Source: Pseudomonas sp. PDM16 | GTDB lineage: Bacteria > Pseudomonadota > Gammaproteobacteria > Pseudomonadales > Pseudomonadaceae | DNA: 64,000 bases | Assembly (NCBI RefSeq): GCF_014851865.1 | Contig: NZ_JACVAM010000004.1 | Span: 62,001-126,000, forward strand | Reading direction: 5' to 3' | Shown here: positions 41,301 through 47,846 of the stretch, piece after piece | How the letters are laid out: every line of letters starts with the position of its first letter | Numbering within the stretch: position 1 is the stretch's first letter | Notes under the pieces: model-generated | The model's input: only the letters and a program-made list of their open reading frames with translations | Database searches by the model: none | Told to the model about the DNA's origin: nothing | Program-made: the position numbers and the translations under genes

Positions 41301-42693
41301 CGCCAGCGGCGGCGCTTTCAGCTTCGGTCATATCTACGGCGCTGATCCGGAGGAGGTGAAAGCAGGCCTTCGCCGTGGCCTTCGCGGGGCCAAACTGGTG
41401 GATGGTCCGAAACTGGTACCGAAGCTGTTGATGGCCGGATGGGATGCCTACAACGAGTTTGCGAACACCGCCGAGAATGCCAACCGCGCCGCGATCTTCG
41501 TCCAAAACCAAGACAAGGGTTCTCTCCGAGCAGCCTACGAGGCGCGCGATTTGATGGACTTCAGCCAGGAAGGAGCCTGGCCAGCGGTGCGCTTCCTGAT
41601 TCGCGTGGTGCCATTCCTGAATGCGCGCCTGCAGGGGCTCGACAAGCTGTACCGCTCAGGTGTGAAACCGTCGCTGCTGGTTGCTTTCGGCAAAGGAACC
41701 GAGAGCGACAAGCAGGCCGCCGCGCGATTCGGGGTTGTGACTGGCGCCCTGGCGCTGGCCAGCATCGCGCTGTATCTGTCGAACCACGACGACGAGGAAT
41801 ACCGGAAGCTCGAGGACTGGCAGAAGGACAGCTACTGGTTCTTCCGCATTGGCGACCAGGCGTTCTTCATCCCCAAACCGTTTGAGGTGGGCGCCGTCAG
41901 TACCCTGGCCGAGCGCCTGACCGAGCAACTGGTGGACGACAAGGCCAACGGCAAGCTGCTGCGCGACCGGCTCTGGGCGATGATTACCCAGACCTTTGCG
42001 TTCTCGCCGGTACCGCAGGCCTTCCAGCCAGCCCTCGACGTGTACTCAAACAAGGACGCCTTTACCGGCCGCCCCATCGAGAGCGCCGGCATGGAGAGGG
42101 TGAGCCCGACGCTGCGTGCTAGGGCCACCACCACGGCGCCGGCCCACCTGATTTCGGAGGCGACGTCGGTCCTGGGTGACGACTTCACGCTGTCGCCGCT
42201 GCAGGCCGACCACCTGATAGGGGGATACCTCGGCCAGGTCGGCGCCTGGGGCGCTGGGATGGTCGATACGATCTGGCGCACTGCCAAGGGCGAGTCCGAG
42301 CCAGCGAAGCGCTGGCACGAATACCAGCCGATCCGGCGCTTCTACAAGGACCTGGGTGCGCCGGCGCCGTATGACCGTTACAGCACGCTGTTCTATGAGG
42401 GCTTGAAGGAGTCCGGCCGGGTGTATGCGGACGTGAAGCGCCTGCAGGAGCTGGGCAAGATGGACGAGGCCCGCGAGCTGGTAGGAGAGAAGCGCGATGT
42501 GCTGGCGCTCCGGAAGCCGCTGGGGGGCGTGCAGCGGCAGCTCAGCACGATCAATGCCCGCATGGACATGGTGCGCCAGAACGGCTGGGACGGAGAGCGG
42601 AAGCGGGCGGAGCTGGACCGGCTGCTGGTGATCAAGAACCGGCTGACTGAAATGGCAGGGAAGCGAATCGAGAAGATGCGGGCCGACGACTGA
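35350..42693 (+). CDS. 2447-residue polyvalent internal virion protein (InPase, zincin, PRTase, LPD38)
   Basis: Domains in order: Gly/Ala-rich, possibly membrane-active N-terminal region (to about 400); disordered Pro/Gln linker (about 400-560); inorganic-pyrophosphatase-like domain (about 645-760: LSIENPRGSERSGTGPDG, DHYGYIRRTTGADGEQVDVY); Glu/Ala/Gln coiled coil (about 880-1060); a metallopeptidase with HEEVGH at 1178-1183; a phosphoribosyltransferase-like domain with LIIDDTLTQGGTLAQL near 1440; and an LPD38-type C-terminal region (FLNARLQGLDKLY near 2085, GDQAFFIPKPFEVG near 2168). These are known building blocks of polyvalent proteins that phages inject with their DNA to counter host defences and adapt metabolism. 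The order is clear from motifs; activities are inferred. Confidence 0.85.
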   Translation: MQNETRQPRRWAEVATSEQFRSLDPERQERARQLYFEDVVLPRVPAGMEVRARELFDQDSMGSIGQAGEEQGGIEAMDYAKEVGAGALKGTGAIVSGLGDMIRPDDNGLSNKMPDGTELPELPSVRKMIADQVDPAARAVGGWLDQKGQDLAGTKTQAAQDALANSTPSGDVLDPSSWDMGKAPSLAGYGLQMAGLTGQFVPQAGVMVATRGKSGQAQSSAMMAAGGLQAGGSAANEVEQRIQETPDAELQKSSEIYRALRQKLDEFAARAELMVMGRDAAFSGAAPVGALGGLATQITLGPLQQAVGGGVGKRLAAGLAFDAPAEGVQEVAETVAARASTNSALGEQRDLTEDTFGDALLGALGGAGHASVGAALGDGRASARPQTEQQATPEPAPAALPAPGLAALPAPDQVFYGDSQGNVQDTGPVRNVDGQQQPDQQARAWVNPQNDPANMGGGPGMDQQTPRGEPAPLEGQLQLGAREQQAEQPRDPLTIDAEPERAALPAPETIVVDGEGNAQRGPVAPQVRAEQVPGGRGMDQQAPTALPRDRAQVDLLRKANGKPFDAPKGAEASKAFREARAAGRQPRVVPVEGGYAIRLEPEQVRHEMRPLDAKANEAATSPTNELPAPTAAQIEAGNYKKGKVRVHGLELSIENPRGSERSGTGPDGTEWRHTMSDHYGYIRRTTGADGEQVDVYLGPQEESGQVFVVDQLNQQDGTFDEHKVMLGYPDEESAVEAYRSNFDADWQVGKVSAMPVAEFKDWLKGGDLAKPAAPAVPAARPSKPQVAKGPRRKVDRDRDSLLQAAIRLGGLKTEWRQDTTGDSKGNRHVPGVGALWSDKTGTSIDDMASLLDQHGYIPAGEMDNLGGVPWLQQALRDELDGSKHFAAESKAQQEQMEREISQRFADEQARLEDQREAEYARIEAEYGADIAAQARAYDEAAKAYDEQVLAEAQRFEDEYEQRQQELGEFEDALDGQPLDQAGAAARDEQVRGADARQDRQQRDPARPGQREAGKGGQFELDQQTEQSLTEQAAQQRAADQAKAEAQRQADQKAQADRDRADFTLTGSGRSADLAAARGQQDLLGGNDQLYRQGSEGEASPSGAQVSAEQLRAALEASPELAGVQVVQDFEDLPLSTRTRAKRDGVAPGDLRGVRSSGKTYVVASNHSSLADAIYTAVHEEVGHRGIRGLLGEELDATMERLYSSQQATAKGRQRIGQIRDAYASVLEKLDAKQQRVLVAQEMVAHLLEDGDRPTMLQRVLSKIRELLRQMFPQVPWTYTDILALGEQSRAWLRRQNGQPDADSAVLYSRRGWSEEFPDTVLAHPLSFLNNHPDYEAAKAGDDAAALRVARDAVTPEFVEQVRALIPKGSQPRIVPVLAVEGAGKNRIPLMAAEVLAQRLGLQTDTAPVQAEKVGRTQSSALERIANQPTFTGKVAKGDYLIIDDTLTQGGTLAQLKTHIEDNGGQVLGAIALTGKNYSRKLSLDPSTLAEVRGKYGSIEPWWRDTFGYSFEGLTQSEARTLLTFDKGQLSPEQLRDRIAAARDAGLFRVGQAAAGDGSRTEASVDPDENLYSLAGARRPHVADAHPDLNADEQAALRKIAPRTVRQRAIDWYREHTDRLMTKLRRGLVDKYAALKEMDEELHGTDFLESSITSSAWVLARMAPAAAGALNAMMHNGRIILDGEQKVIGMRDDFSMGLGEVFSRLGDAAEIERFMGWIAGNRAAKLAAEGRENLFDAKDIAALQGINRGNTADGRSRAKVYDEVFREFQQYRDDVLDIAEQTGIISPENRAMWRDEFYVPFYRVMDEEAKAGGPRAAKGLTRQEAYKKLKGGKQNLNDLLENTLMNFHHLLTASLKNQAAQQAITNAEQLGIAKEVPEAARDPKTSTFVLKAGQRVFYQIDDALVFEALTSLADPGLNNLAVRVMSGFKRVFTNMTTITLQFIVANYIRDTMQAAATSPVSKNVIANMFNGVKSFRDEKTRARMLASGGAFSFGHIYGADPEEVKAGLRRGLRGAKLVDGPKLVPKLLMAGWDAYNEFANTAENANRAAIFVQNQDKGSLRAAYEARDLMDFSQEGAWPAVRFLIRVVPFLNARLQGLDKLYRSGVKPSLLVAFGKGTESDKQAAARFGVVTGALALASIALYLSNHDDEEYRKLEDWQKDSYWFFRIGDQAFFIPKPFEVGAVSTLAERLTEQLVDDKANGKLLRDRLWAMITQTFAFSPVPQAFQPALDVYSNKDAFTGRPIESAGMERVSPTLRARATTTAPAHLISEATSVLGDDFTLSPLQADHLIGGYLGQVGAWGAGMVDTIWRTAKGESEPAKRWHEYQPIRRFYKDLGAPAPYDRYSTLFYEGLKESGRVYADVKRLQELGKMDEARELVGEKRDVLALRKPLGGVQRQLSTINARMDMVRQNGWDGERKRAELDRLLVIKNRLTEMAGKRIEKMRADD

Positions 42694-42930
42694 TCAGCGT
42701 CGGAATCTCGGGTTGCGGCCGGCATGGAAGCAGGCCCAGCCCATCACACCGAACAGCAGCATTGGCACCTTCACCATGATGGCGAGCGCCATGCAGAACA
42801 GTGGGATGCCCGCCAGGCTCACCAGTAGCCAGCCGCGGGTGGTCTGCCAGTGCTTGGGCATCTGGGTCATCAGCAGGCCGCCGAGGAGCAGCAGGCCGGT
42901 AACGCCGGCGGCAAGGTCGGGGAGAGTCAC
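42694..42930 (-). CDS. Small two-span membrane protein of the accessory end
   Basis: A GTG at 42930 gives 78 residues beginning with VTLPDLAAGVTGLLLLGGLL, a first membrane span, and LVSLAGIPLFCMALAIMVKV plus PMLLFGVMGWACF, a second. The basic C-terminus HAGRNPRFRR should be cytoplasmic. A TTG at 42990 could add 20 residues. It converges on the giant polyvalent gene, ending 1 bp from it. Function unknown; small membrane proteins at prophage ends often act in superinfection exclusion. Confidence 0.6.
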   Translation of the reverse strand: MTLPDLAAGVTGLLLLGGLLMTQMPKHWQTTRGWLLVSLAGIPLFCMALAIMVKVPMLLFGVMGWACFHAGRNPRFRR

Positions 42931-43017
42931 GGCGAAGCCTGTTCGTTGCGGGTACGGCTCGAAGATGGACGGCTGAGCGGAGGAGTGCAAGGGCCGGATA
43001 CACTCCTCGACCGGACC

Positions 43018-43326
43018 TCAACCATGATTGGTCGGGTGATGTGGGTTGGCGTCCGTGCCTTCGGGCGCCGGTACTACGTCGGAGCGGAGGAGGACAGACG
43101 GCCGGAGCAAAATTAGAGAAGCTGGGGTCACTGTCAAAACCAGATCATCGATCACCAGAGCGGCCAGTTCGCGGTTTGCCTTTTGCTCCTGGGTTAGGCT
43201 GCGGCTGGCAACTACCATACCCGCCTTGTCATGGCACCGAATAATCGTCATATCGGCGCGCTCCTCCAGCCTAACCGTGTATTCGCCGTTGAAGGAGCGC
43301 TTAAGTATTTCGAGTAGGTCATCCAT
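43018..43326 (-). CDS. DUF3509-like small protein
   Basis: The 102-residue product starts MDDLLEILKRSFNGEYTVRL and continues EERADMTIIRCHDKAGMVVA and SRSLTQEQKANRELAALVID. This pattern resembles the Pseudomonas DUF3509 family, although the match is from memory and moderate. The C-terminal 30 residues are probably less ordered. A second copy of the same protein, interrupted by a stop, lies 1 kb to the right (44298-44501). Function unknown. Confidence 0.6.
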   Translation of the reverse strand: MDDLLEILKRSFNGEYTVRLEERADMTIIRCHDKAGMVVASRSLTQEQKANRELAALVIDDLVLTVTPASLILLRPSVLLRSDVVPAPEGTDANPHHPTNHG

Positions 43327-43472
43327 AAACGATATCTCGAATGCTGGCCAGGCCCCGAGGCTGGCGCTGTTGTGAATTGGTCTCCTTACTGCATGCTATT
43401 CGTCGCTTCGGTGGACCGAAACCGTACGACGTTGTGTCGATTAGAATAGGCCACGATCAAGAGGCGCTTGCA

Positions 43473-43961
43473 ATGTGCAGCGGTATCGAAGCTCGGCACA
43501 ACGGCCGAGTTTACAAAGTGATTTTCGAGTCGACCAATGCGGCAATACCAGTCACTTTTGCCGATACGGGTGAGTCTCGACTGATCAAGTGGGGCCGGCG
43601 CAAGAAAGAAGCAGGCGCGGGGCCGCAGGGCGGGTGGGCCAGACTGAGCACCATCGAGTCAGGGGGCTGGACATATCTGCAGCCAAGACGCGGCTACGGC
43701 ATGATCGATAGATTCATGGTCGGTCGCGCAAGCCCAGGCCTTACAGGTCGGCGTCTTTCACAGTGGGTCGAGGTGCCGAAGGGTGAGGCCTTGGAATGCC
43801 TGGTGGTAGGGGAAGGTGAGCAAGAGCGAGTGTTCATCGTCACGACCATACCGCCGGAGAAGTATCGGAAGCTGAACGACAAATGGCCGGTTCTCGCCAA
43901 AGTAGAGGTGGCGCCCTCTACTGATCCGGCTCAGGGGCTGCAAGATTTGGGAGTCGTTTAG
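43473..43961 (+). CDS. SRAP-like (YedK/HMCES-type) protein
   Basis: The ATG at 43473 (GAGGCG upstream) starts MCSGIEARHNGRVYKVIF; Cys2 is in the place of the catalytic cysteine that becomes the N-terminus in SRAP proteins. Later elements WGRRKKEAGAG, WARLSTIESGGW and a C-terminal beta stretch VFIVTTIPPEKYRK fit the divergent, short SRAP-like family often seen in phages. SRAP proteins crosslink to abasic sites in single-stranded DNA. The classical His is not obvious. 162 residues. A phage repair role is likely. Confidence 0.65.
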   Translation: MCSGIEARHNGRVYKVIFESTNAAIPVTFADTGESRLIKWGRRKKEAGAGPQGGWARLSTIESGGWTYLQPRRGYGMIDRFMVGRASPGLTGRRLSQWVEVPKGEALECLVVGEGEQERVFIVTTIPPEKYRKLNDKWPVLAKVEVAPSTDPAQGLQDLGVV

Positions 43962-44184
43962 TGCTCTTCTTGCTGATCAGCATCAGGTCAACAAGCTCAA
44001 TCCCGCATTTCTCCAGCCACTTCTCTGCGGAGAGGTTCCCCAGAGGATGGGGCGGGTTCTGTGCGTAGGCATCCATGATGGCGTGCCAGGCCACGGCTTT
44101 TAGCTTTGGAATGGCATCTGCTTGAATCACCATTTTCCGTTCTATGCCCTCTGCCGTCTTGTAGACCAACAGCCAATCTTTCAT
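43918..44184 (-). CDS. Unknown small accessory protein
   Basis: The ATG at 44184 gives 88 residues starting MKDWLLVYKTAEGIERKMVI, a beta-alpha start like small toxin-regulator or immunity folds but not assignable. It overlaps the SRAP-like gene tail to tail by 44 bp. It lies between the two DUF3509-like copies. Confidence 0.6.
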   Translation of the reverse strand: MKDWLLVYKTAEGIERKMVIQADAIPKLKAVAWHAIMDAYAQNPPHPLGNLSAEKWLEKCGIELVDLMLISKKSTKRLPNLAAPEPDQ

Positions 44185-44297
44185 TGCTGACAACCCTGTC
44201 CGAACGCTCTAAACCAAGCATATTCCGCTTCGCTTAGGCTGGCCAGGGGCCAAAGGGCACCCGACATTAGTCGCACTTCAAAAGGCCGAATCGCCTC

Positions 44298-44501
44298 TTA
44301 TCGAAGGCTGTTAGCCAGATCTTCGAGAACAAGGTCAACCAGCGCTTGATTCTGAAGTTGCTGGCTGCTGAAAATTCTAATGGCGATTGCTGCTCCTTCA
44401 GGGGTGACGCAGCGAACTATTGTTGTGCTCGCCTACTCCTCCACCGCGACGCTGTACTTTCCCTCCAGAGCCAACTGGAGCCGCTGCACACTTAGTTTCA
44501 T
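44298..44501 (-). pseudogene. Paralogue of the DUF3509-like gene interrupted by an in-frame amber codon
   Basis: On the minus strand an ATG at 44501 starts MKLSVQRLQLALEGKYSVAV, then EE, a TAG at 44435-44433, and the frame continues ASTTIVRCVTPEGAAIAIRI ... ALVDLVLEDLANSLR to a TAA at 44300-44298. This aligns without gaps to the intact protein at 43018-43326 (FNGEYTVRLEERADMTIIRC), with the stop at the Arg of LEER. A single nonsense change in a duplicated gene explains it; amber readthrough is a less likely alternative. Confidence 0.65.
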
Positions 44502-44717
44502 AGAAATTCTCGATTACCGTATCAATTGTGATTGGTTGATCGCCTGATAAGTCAGCAAACCAGATCACCGGTCGGCGTTTCGAGGGGCAAGGAGAAACAG
44601 AAGTTTTTGTACGTCGATTTGTACGTGCGGCAGAAAAAACAAAGGCCTGCATCGCTGCAAGCGTTTGATGCAGATGGGGCCGCACGTGGTGCAGCAAACG
44701 AACCCAGGGGGAGAGAC

Positions 44718-45266
44718 ATGAAGCGGACGCAGAAAGAGCGCATGCTGGCGGGGGAGTTGTATATCGCCGCTGACGACGAACTCAAGGCCGATGCTGATCG
44801 TGCATGCCAGTGGATGGTGAGGTACAACAGCTCCCTCGCCGAATCCATTGCAACGAGGCATGCGATGCTCACTGAGCTGCTTGGCGAGGTCGGCGAGGGT
44901 GCAAATATCCGTCCTCCGTTCCACTGCGACTATGGGTACAACATCCGTATCGGCAGGAGCGTGTTTCTCAACTACAACTGCGTGATTCTAGATGTGAATC
45001 CAGTTGTCATAGGCGAGGGCACACAGATCGGGTCTGGCGTGCAGATTCTCACCGCTGACCATCCTCGAGAACCAGAGCTACGAGCCCAGGGCTGGGAGTC
45101 AGGAAGGCCCGTGACGATTGGGAAGAACGTGTGGATTGGAGCCGGTGCGATGGTGCTACCGGGCGTCAGCATTGGTGACAATGCCATTGTCGGCGCGGGG
45201 AGCGTGGTGACCCGAGATGTGTTGGCTGGAGCGACAGTGGTTGGAAATCCAGCGCGTCAACGTTGA
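44718..45266 (+). CDS. Maa/LacA-type sugar O-acetyltransferase
   Basis: The ATG at 44718 gives 182 residues. It starts MKRTQKERMLAGELYIAADD, the typical N-terminal helix of maltose or galactoside acetyltransferases. It has a left-handed beta-helix of hexapeptide repeats (IGRSVFLNYNCVILDVNPVV, IGKNVWIGAGAMVLPGVSIG). The catalytic His is in TADHPREPELR. It acetylates sugars with acetyl-CoA. It is the last gene of the accessory end; a prophage copy could modify lipopolysaccharide sugars, but general sugar acetylation is equally possible. Confidence 0.85.
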   Translation: MKRTQKERMLAGELYIAADDELKADADRACQWMVRYNSSLAESIATRHAMLTELLGEVGEGANIRPPFHCDYGYNIRIGRSVFLNYNCVILDVNPVVIGEGTQIGSGVQILTADHPREPELRAQGWESGRPVTIGKNVWIGAGAMVLPGVSIGDNAIVGAGSVVTRDVLAGATVVGNPARQR

Positions 45267-45348
45267 TGGCGAAGCTGGCGCCCTTGGCAAAGCGGATCGG
45301 ATTTTCGGGAGAGCGTCTGCCCAGAACGGGCGAGGAGGGAGCGAAAGC

Positions 45349-45370
45349 TTGGGGCAAAATTTGGGGCAAA
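45349..45370. repeat. Paired direct repeats, possible integrase arm-type sites
   Basis: TTGGGGCAAA occurs at 45349-45358 and again at 45361-45370. Short direct repeats one helical turn apart beside a phage end are typical of integrase arm sites. This suggests that the attachment site is close. The attachment core cannot be set because the other prophage end is outside the window. Confidence 0.4.
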
Positions 45371-45501
45371 GCAGTGTTTTTGGGGTGGTTTTAGGTGGCC
45401 CCAGTGGGCTGGAGGCCGCGGAATCCGGCACATGAGCCACCACCAAACACCATGGAAAATTGCATGGTGATATTTGCGGTGGAGATCAAGGGGTTTACCT
45501 A

Positions 45502-45693
45502 TCAGTAACTTAGAGGCGCTGTGTTTGAGCTGATACCAGTTCCGAGCTTATCCAGCTCGCACCAGTCCGAAGTGGAATTGATCCAGCGCGCATACGTTGA
45601 GAGCAGCATTTGCACGGAATGCCCGAGCTGCTGAGCAATAAAGGCGGGGTTCAGGCCTGACGTCGGGGAGATTGTCGCATAGGCATGCTGCCA
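45502..45693 (-). pseudogene. Relic of a tyrosine integrase (C-terminal part)
   Basis: The minus strand encodes WQHAYATISPTSGLNPAFIA, then QQLGHSVQMLLSTYARWINS, ending DKLGTGISSNTAPLSY and a stop. This is the C-terminus of a phage tyrosine recombinase, with the LGHS histidine and the catalytic Tyr in STYARW. Upstream the frame stays open to about 45810, but the sequence there no longer resembles a recombinase and has no start. It is therefore a remnant, of this phage or an older element at the same locus. Confidence 0.75.
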
Positions 45694-45830
45694 GTTGCAC
45701 GGTGGCCATCCTGTGGATGACTGGAGGCGTTCATCGTTCTCGCTCGCCGCCGGATGACCGGAGTTCGGCTGGCCGCAATCTGGTTTGGAGCGCCGGCTGA
45801 ATCAATAGGACTATTTATTCAAGGTGCAAA

Positions 45831-45857
45831 CAAAAACGCCGCTCCAGGGAGCGGCGT
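45831..45857 (-). terminator. Terminator of the tRNA cluster
   Basis: On the minus strand ACGCCGCTCC / GGAGCGGCGT closes on a two-base loop and is followed by T5. A related hairpin (46094-46115) follows the second tRNA-Gly copy, so this sequence belongs to the duplicated host unit and host DNA extends at least to here. Confidence 0.85.
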
Positions 45858-45867
45858 ATTGTGAAAC

Positions 45868-45943
<76 letters not shown>

Positions 45944-45948
45944 AAATA

Positions 45949-46024
45949 TGGCGTCCCCTAGGGGACTCGAACCCCTGTTACCGCCGTGAAAGGGCGGTGT
46001 CCTAGGCCACTAGACGAAGGGGAC
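45949..46024 (-). tRNA. tRNA-Glu (TTC), copy 1
   Basis: The minus strand starts GTCCCCTTCGTCTAGTGGCC, has anticodon TTC between CCGCC and GGCGG stems, T-arm GTTCGAGTC and CCA end. 76 bases. Five bases separate it from tRNA-Gly copy 1, so they share a transcript. Confidence 0.97.
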
Positions 46025-46093
46025 GTGGCCCGGAGCTTACAACAGCTTTCCGGTGTTTCAAGCCGATGTTGCCATCGACCTTTAACTCTAATC

Positions 46094-46115
46094 AAAACGC
46101 CGCTCCGTGAGCGGC
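46094..46115 (-). terminator. Hairpin between the two tRNA pairs
   Basis: On the minus strand GCCGCTC / GAGCGGC is followed by four T residues. It is the second-copy counterpart of the terminator at 45831-45857 and was probably duplicated with it. It may allow partial read-through to the downstream pair. Confidence 0.6.
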
Positions 46116-46126
46116 GCTTCGTAAAC

Positions 46127-46202
<76 letters not shown>

Positions 46203-46204
46203 AA

Positions 46205-46280
46205 TGGCGTCCCCTAGGGGACTCGAACCCCTGTTACCGCCGTGAAAGGGCGGTGTCCTAGGCCACTAGACGAAGGGGAC
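46205..46280 (-). tRNA. tRNA-Glu (TTC), copy 2
   Basis: Identical to copy 1 with anticodon TTC and CCA. It is the first gene of the four-tRNA transcript, about 75 bp from the promoter. Confidence 0.97.
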
Positions 46281-46353
46281 GTGGCCAGGAGCTTTTAACA
46301 GCATCCCAACTTTCACCTAACTGGCTTTCACCAACTCGCTGAAAGTGGCGCGC

Positions 46354-46382
46354 ATTCTATGAAGCCTTTCATGGAGCGTCAA
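46354..46382 (-). promoter_or_regulatory. Stable-RNA promoter of the tRNA cluster
   Basis: On the minus strand TTGACG (46382-46377), a 17-base spacer and TAGAAT (46359-46354) are followed by GCGCGCC. A near-consensus promoter with a GC-rich discriminator is the mark of growth-rate and stringent control. Confidence 0.85.
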
Positions 46383-46500
46383 CCCTCAATCAAAACTTTT
46401 TTTAAATCAAAGACTTCGCAGTAGAAACTGACAAGTGGCTATCAGCGTGATGGCTAAGGCACTACACTCGGCGAAAAGAAGCGCATCGGGAGGTTTCAGG

Positions 46501-47268
46501 GTGTCTCCAGTCGTCATCACCGCGCTGGTAATTGCCGGTATCGTTGTGCTGTTCATCATTGGTTACGTGAACCATATGGTGGAAAACAGCAAGTTGGAGA
46601 AGGCACGGCTGAGAGCGGATCTGAATGATCGGATGCGCCGTAGCCGCGATGTATCCGAAAGCATGCCGGGGCAACTGATCACTCCTGCGCTGAAGCTGTT
46701 GCTCAGTCGCTTCGAGCTACAGTTCGGCGAGCAGCTCCTGCTCATTGATAAGCAGGATGCGAAGCTGAAGGGTCGACTAGCCGAGCTCCGCGAGTTGGTG
46801 GCCAAGAAAGACGATATTCCGGTCGGCAACCCCCCTCAGCAGATAGCAACCGAGGCCAAGGCCAAGGAAATACGCTTTCTGTTGGAGAATCTGCACGGCC
46901 AGATCACGAGAGCGGCCCAGGAGCACCTGCTGCCAGCCGCCGAGGGTAAACGCTGGCTAGGCGAGATACGCCATATGCTGGTGCAGCTGCATTTCGAGTT
47001 CTTCAGTAATCTGGGTCAGCAGTATCTGCAAAAGGGGCAGCCCGGGCAGGCGCGGCTTGCTTATGAGCGTGGCGTGCAATATCTGCGTAAGCAGAATGAT
47101 CCTCAGCGCTACAAGACACAGCTCAAACAGCTAGAAGAGCTGCTGGCCCGGGCCAATGCCATGGTGCTGGAGAACACGGCTCCCGAACCAGACGAGGTCA
47201 ACGAGCTGACCGAGGGACTGAAGGGGCTGGAGGGGGACGACTGGAAGAAGAAGAACATTTACGACTGA
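46501..47268 (+). CDS. Membrane-anchored helical protein of unknown function
   Basis: The GTG at 46501 is chosen for its Shine-Dalgarno GGAGG. The 255-residue product has an N-terminal membrane span (VVITALVIAGIVVLFIIGY), coiled-coil helices, and a C-terminal TPR-like stretch (NLGQQYLQKGQPGQARLAYE RGVQYL). It is a host gene next to the tRNA cluster. I recall similar hypothetical proteins beside the PA2817-family gene in Pseudomonas. Function unknown. Confidence 0.75.
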   Translation: MSPVVITALVIAGIVVLFIIGYVNHMVENSKLEKARLRADLNDRMRRSRDVSESMPGQLITPALKLLLSRFELQFGEQLLLIDKQDAKLKGRLAELRELVAKKDDIPVGNPPQQIATEAKAKEIRFLLENLHGQITRAAQEHLLPAAEGKRWLGEIRHMLVQLHFEFFSNLGQQYLQKGQPGQARLAYERGVQYLRKQNDPQRYKTQLKQLEELLARANAMVLENTAPEPDEVNELTEGLKGLEGDDWKKKNIYD

Positions 47269-47315
47269 GTCGGTCTGCTTCTTCAGGGTCTTATCTCTAT
47301 CTAGATGCGTTCATG

Positions 47316-47349
47316 AAAAAGGCCCGCCGTTATGCCGAGCGGGCCTTTT
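47316..47349. terminator. Bidirectional terminator between convergent genes
   Basis: AAAAAGGCCCGC and GCGGGCCTTTT form a stem flanked by A and T runs, so it can stop transcription from both the 46501 gene and the convergent PA2817-family gene. Confidence 0.85.
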
Positions 47350-47362
47350 CAGTTGTGGGGCT

Positions 47363-47773
47363 TCAGTGTTTGGCGCTGTCCTGGGGCAGGGCCAGTAGCT
47401 GTTTCTCGCGGTTCCAGTCGAACGGCTCGTCGTTCTCCTCGGCCTCGAAGCGGCGCTCGTCGAGGCGCTGGAACAGCTCGATCTCCTCATCTGGCATGAA
47501 ATGCAGGCAATCTCCGCCAAAGAACCACAGCAGGTCGCGCGGGACCAGGTGAGCGATCTGCGGGTAGCGGTGGAAGACCTGGCTGATGATGTCCTGGCCC
47601 AGGTATTGGCTGCTCTCCGGATCTGCCGGCAGTTGTGCCAGCAGATCGTCGAAGCGTTCTAGAAACAGAGCATGGGTATCGTCTTCCACCTGCTCGGCCT
47701 CGCCCAGGGCGACCAGGATGCCGCGCAGATGGGCGAGCAGGGCGAGATGGTGGTCGAGGTAGGCAGTGGCCAT
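47363..47773 (-). CDS. PA2817-family protein
   Basis: The 136-residue product starts MATAYLDHHLALLAHLRGIL and contains RYPQIAHLVPRDLLWFFGGD and CLHFMPDEEIELFQRLDERR. I recognise the pattern of the conserved Pseudomonas PA2817 family of unknown function. It is transcribed with, and 74 bp downstream of, the acyl-CoA dehydrogenase gene but separated by a terminator. The name rests on memory of the family. Confidence 0.75.
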   Translation of the reverse strand: MATAYLDHHLALLAHLRGILVALGEAEQVEDDTHALFLERFDDLLAQLPADPESSQYLGQDIISQVFHRYPQIAHLVPRDLLWFFGGDCLHFMPDEEIELFQRLDERRFEAEENDEPFDWNREKQLLALPQDSAKH

Positions 47774-47796
47774 GAGGAATGTCCTGTAAAACGAAA

Positions 47797-47827
47797 ACGG
47801 GCGCGGAGTATAAGGCTCCGCGCCCGT
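47797..47827 (-). terminator. Terminator of the acyl-CoA dehydrogenase gene
   Basis: On the minus strand ACGGGCGCGGAG / CTCCGCGCCCGT (12-bp stem, 7-base loop) is followed by TTTCGTTTT. It lies 20 bp below the dehydrogenase stop. Confidence 0.88.
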
Positions 47828-47846
47828 GCTGTCCCGACTGGGAGGT

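Noticed and set aside
44398..44697. A 99-codon minus-strand frame
   Set aside because: The region is better explained by the amber-interrupted DUF3509-like copy in another frame, which aligns to an intact paralogue.
1..45300. CRISPR arrays or Cas genes, because the exonuclease resembles Cas4
   Set aside because: No regularly spaced repeats were seen; Cas4-like nucleases beside RecT are common phage recombination enzymes.
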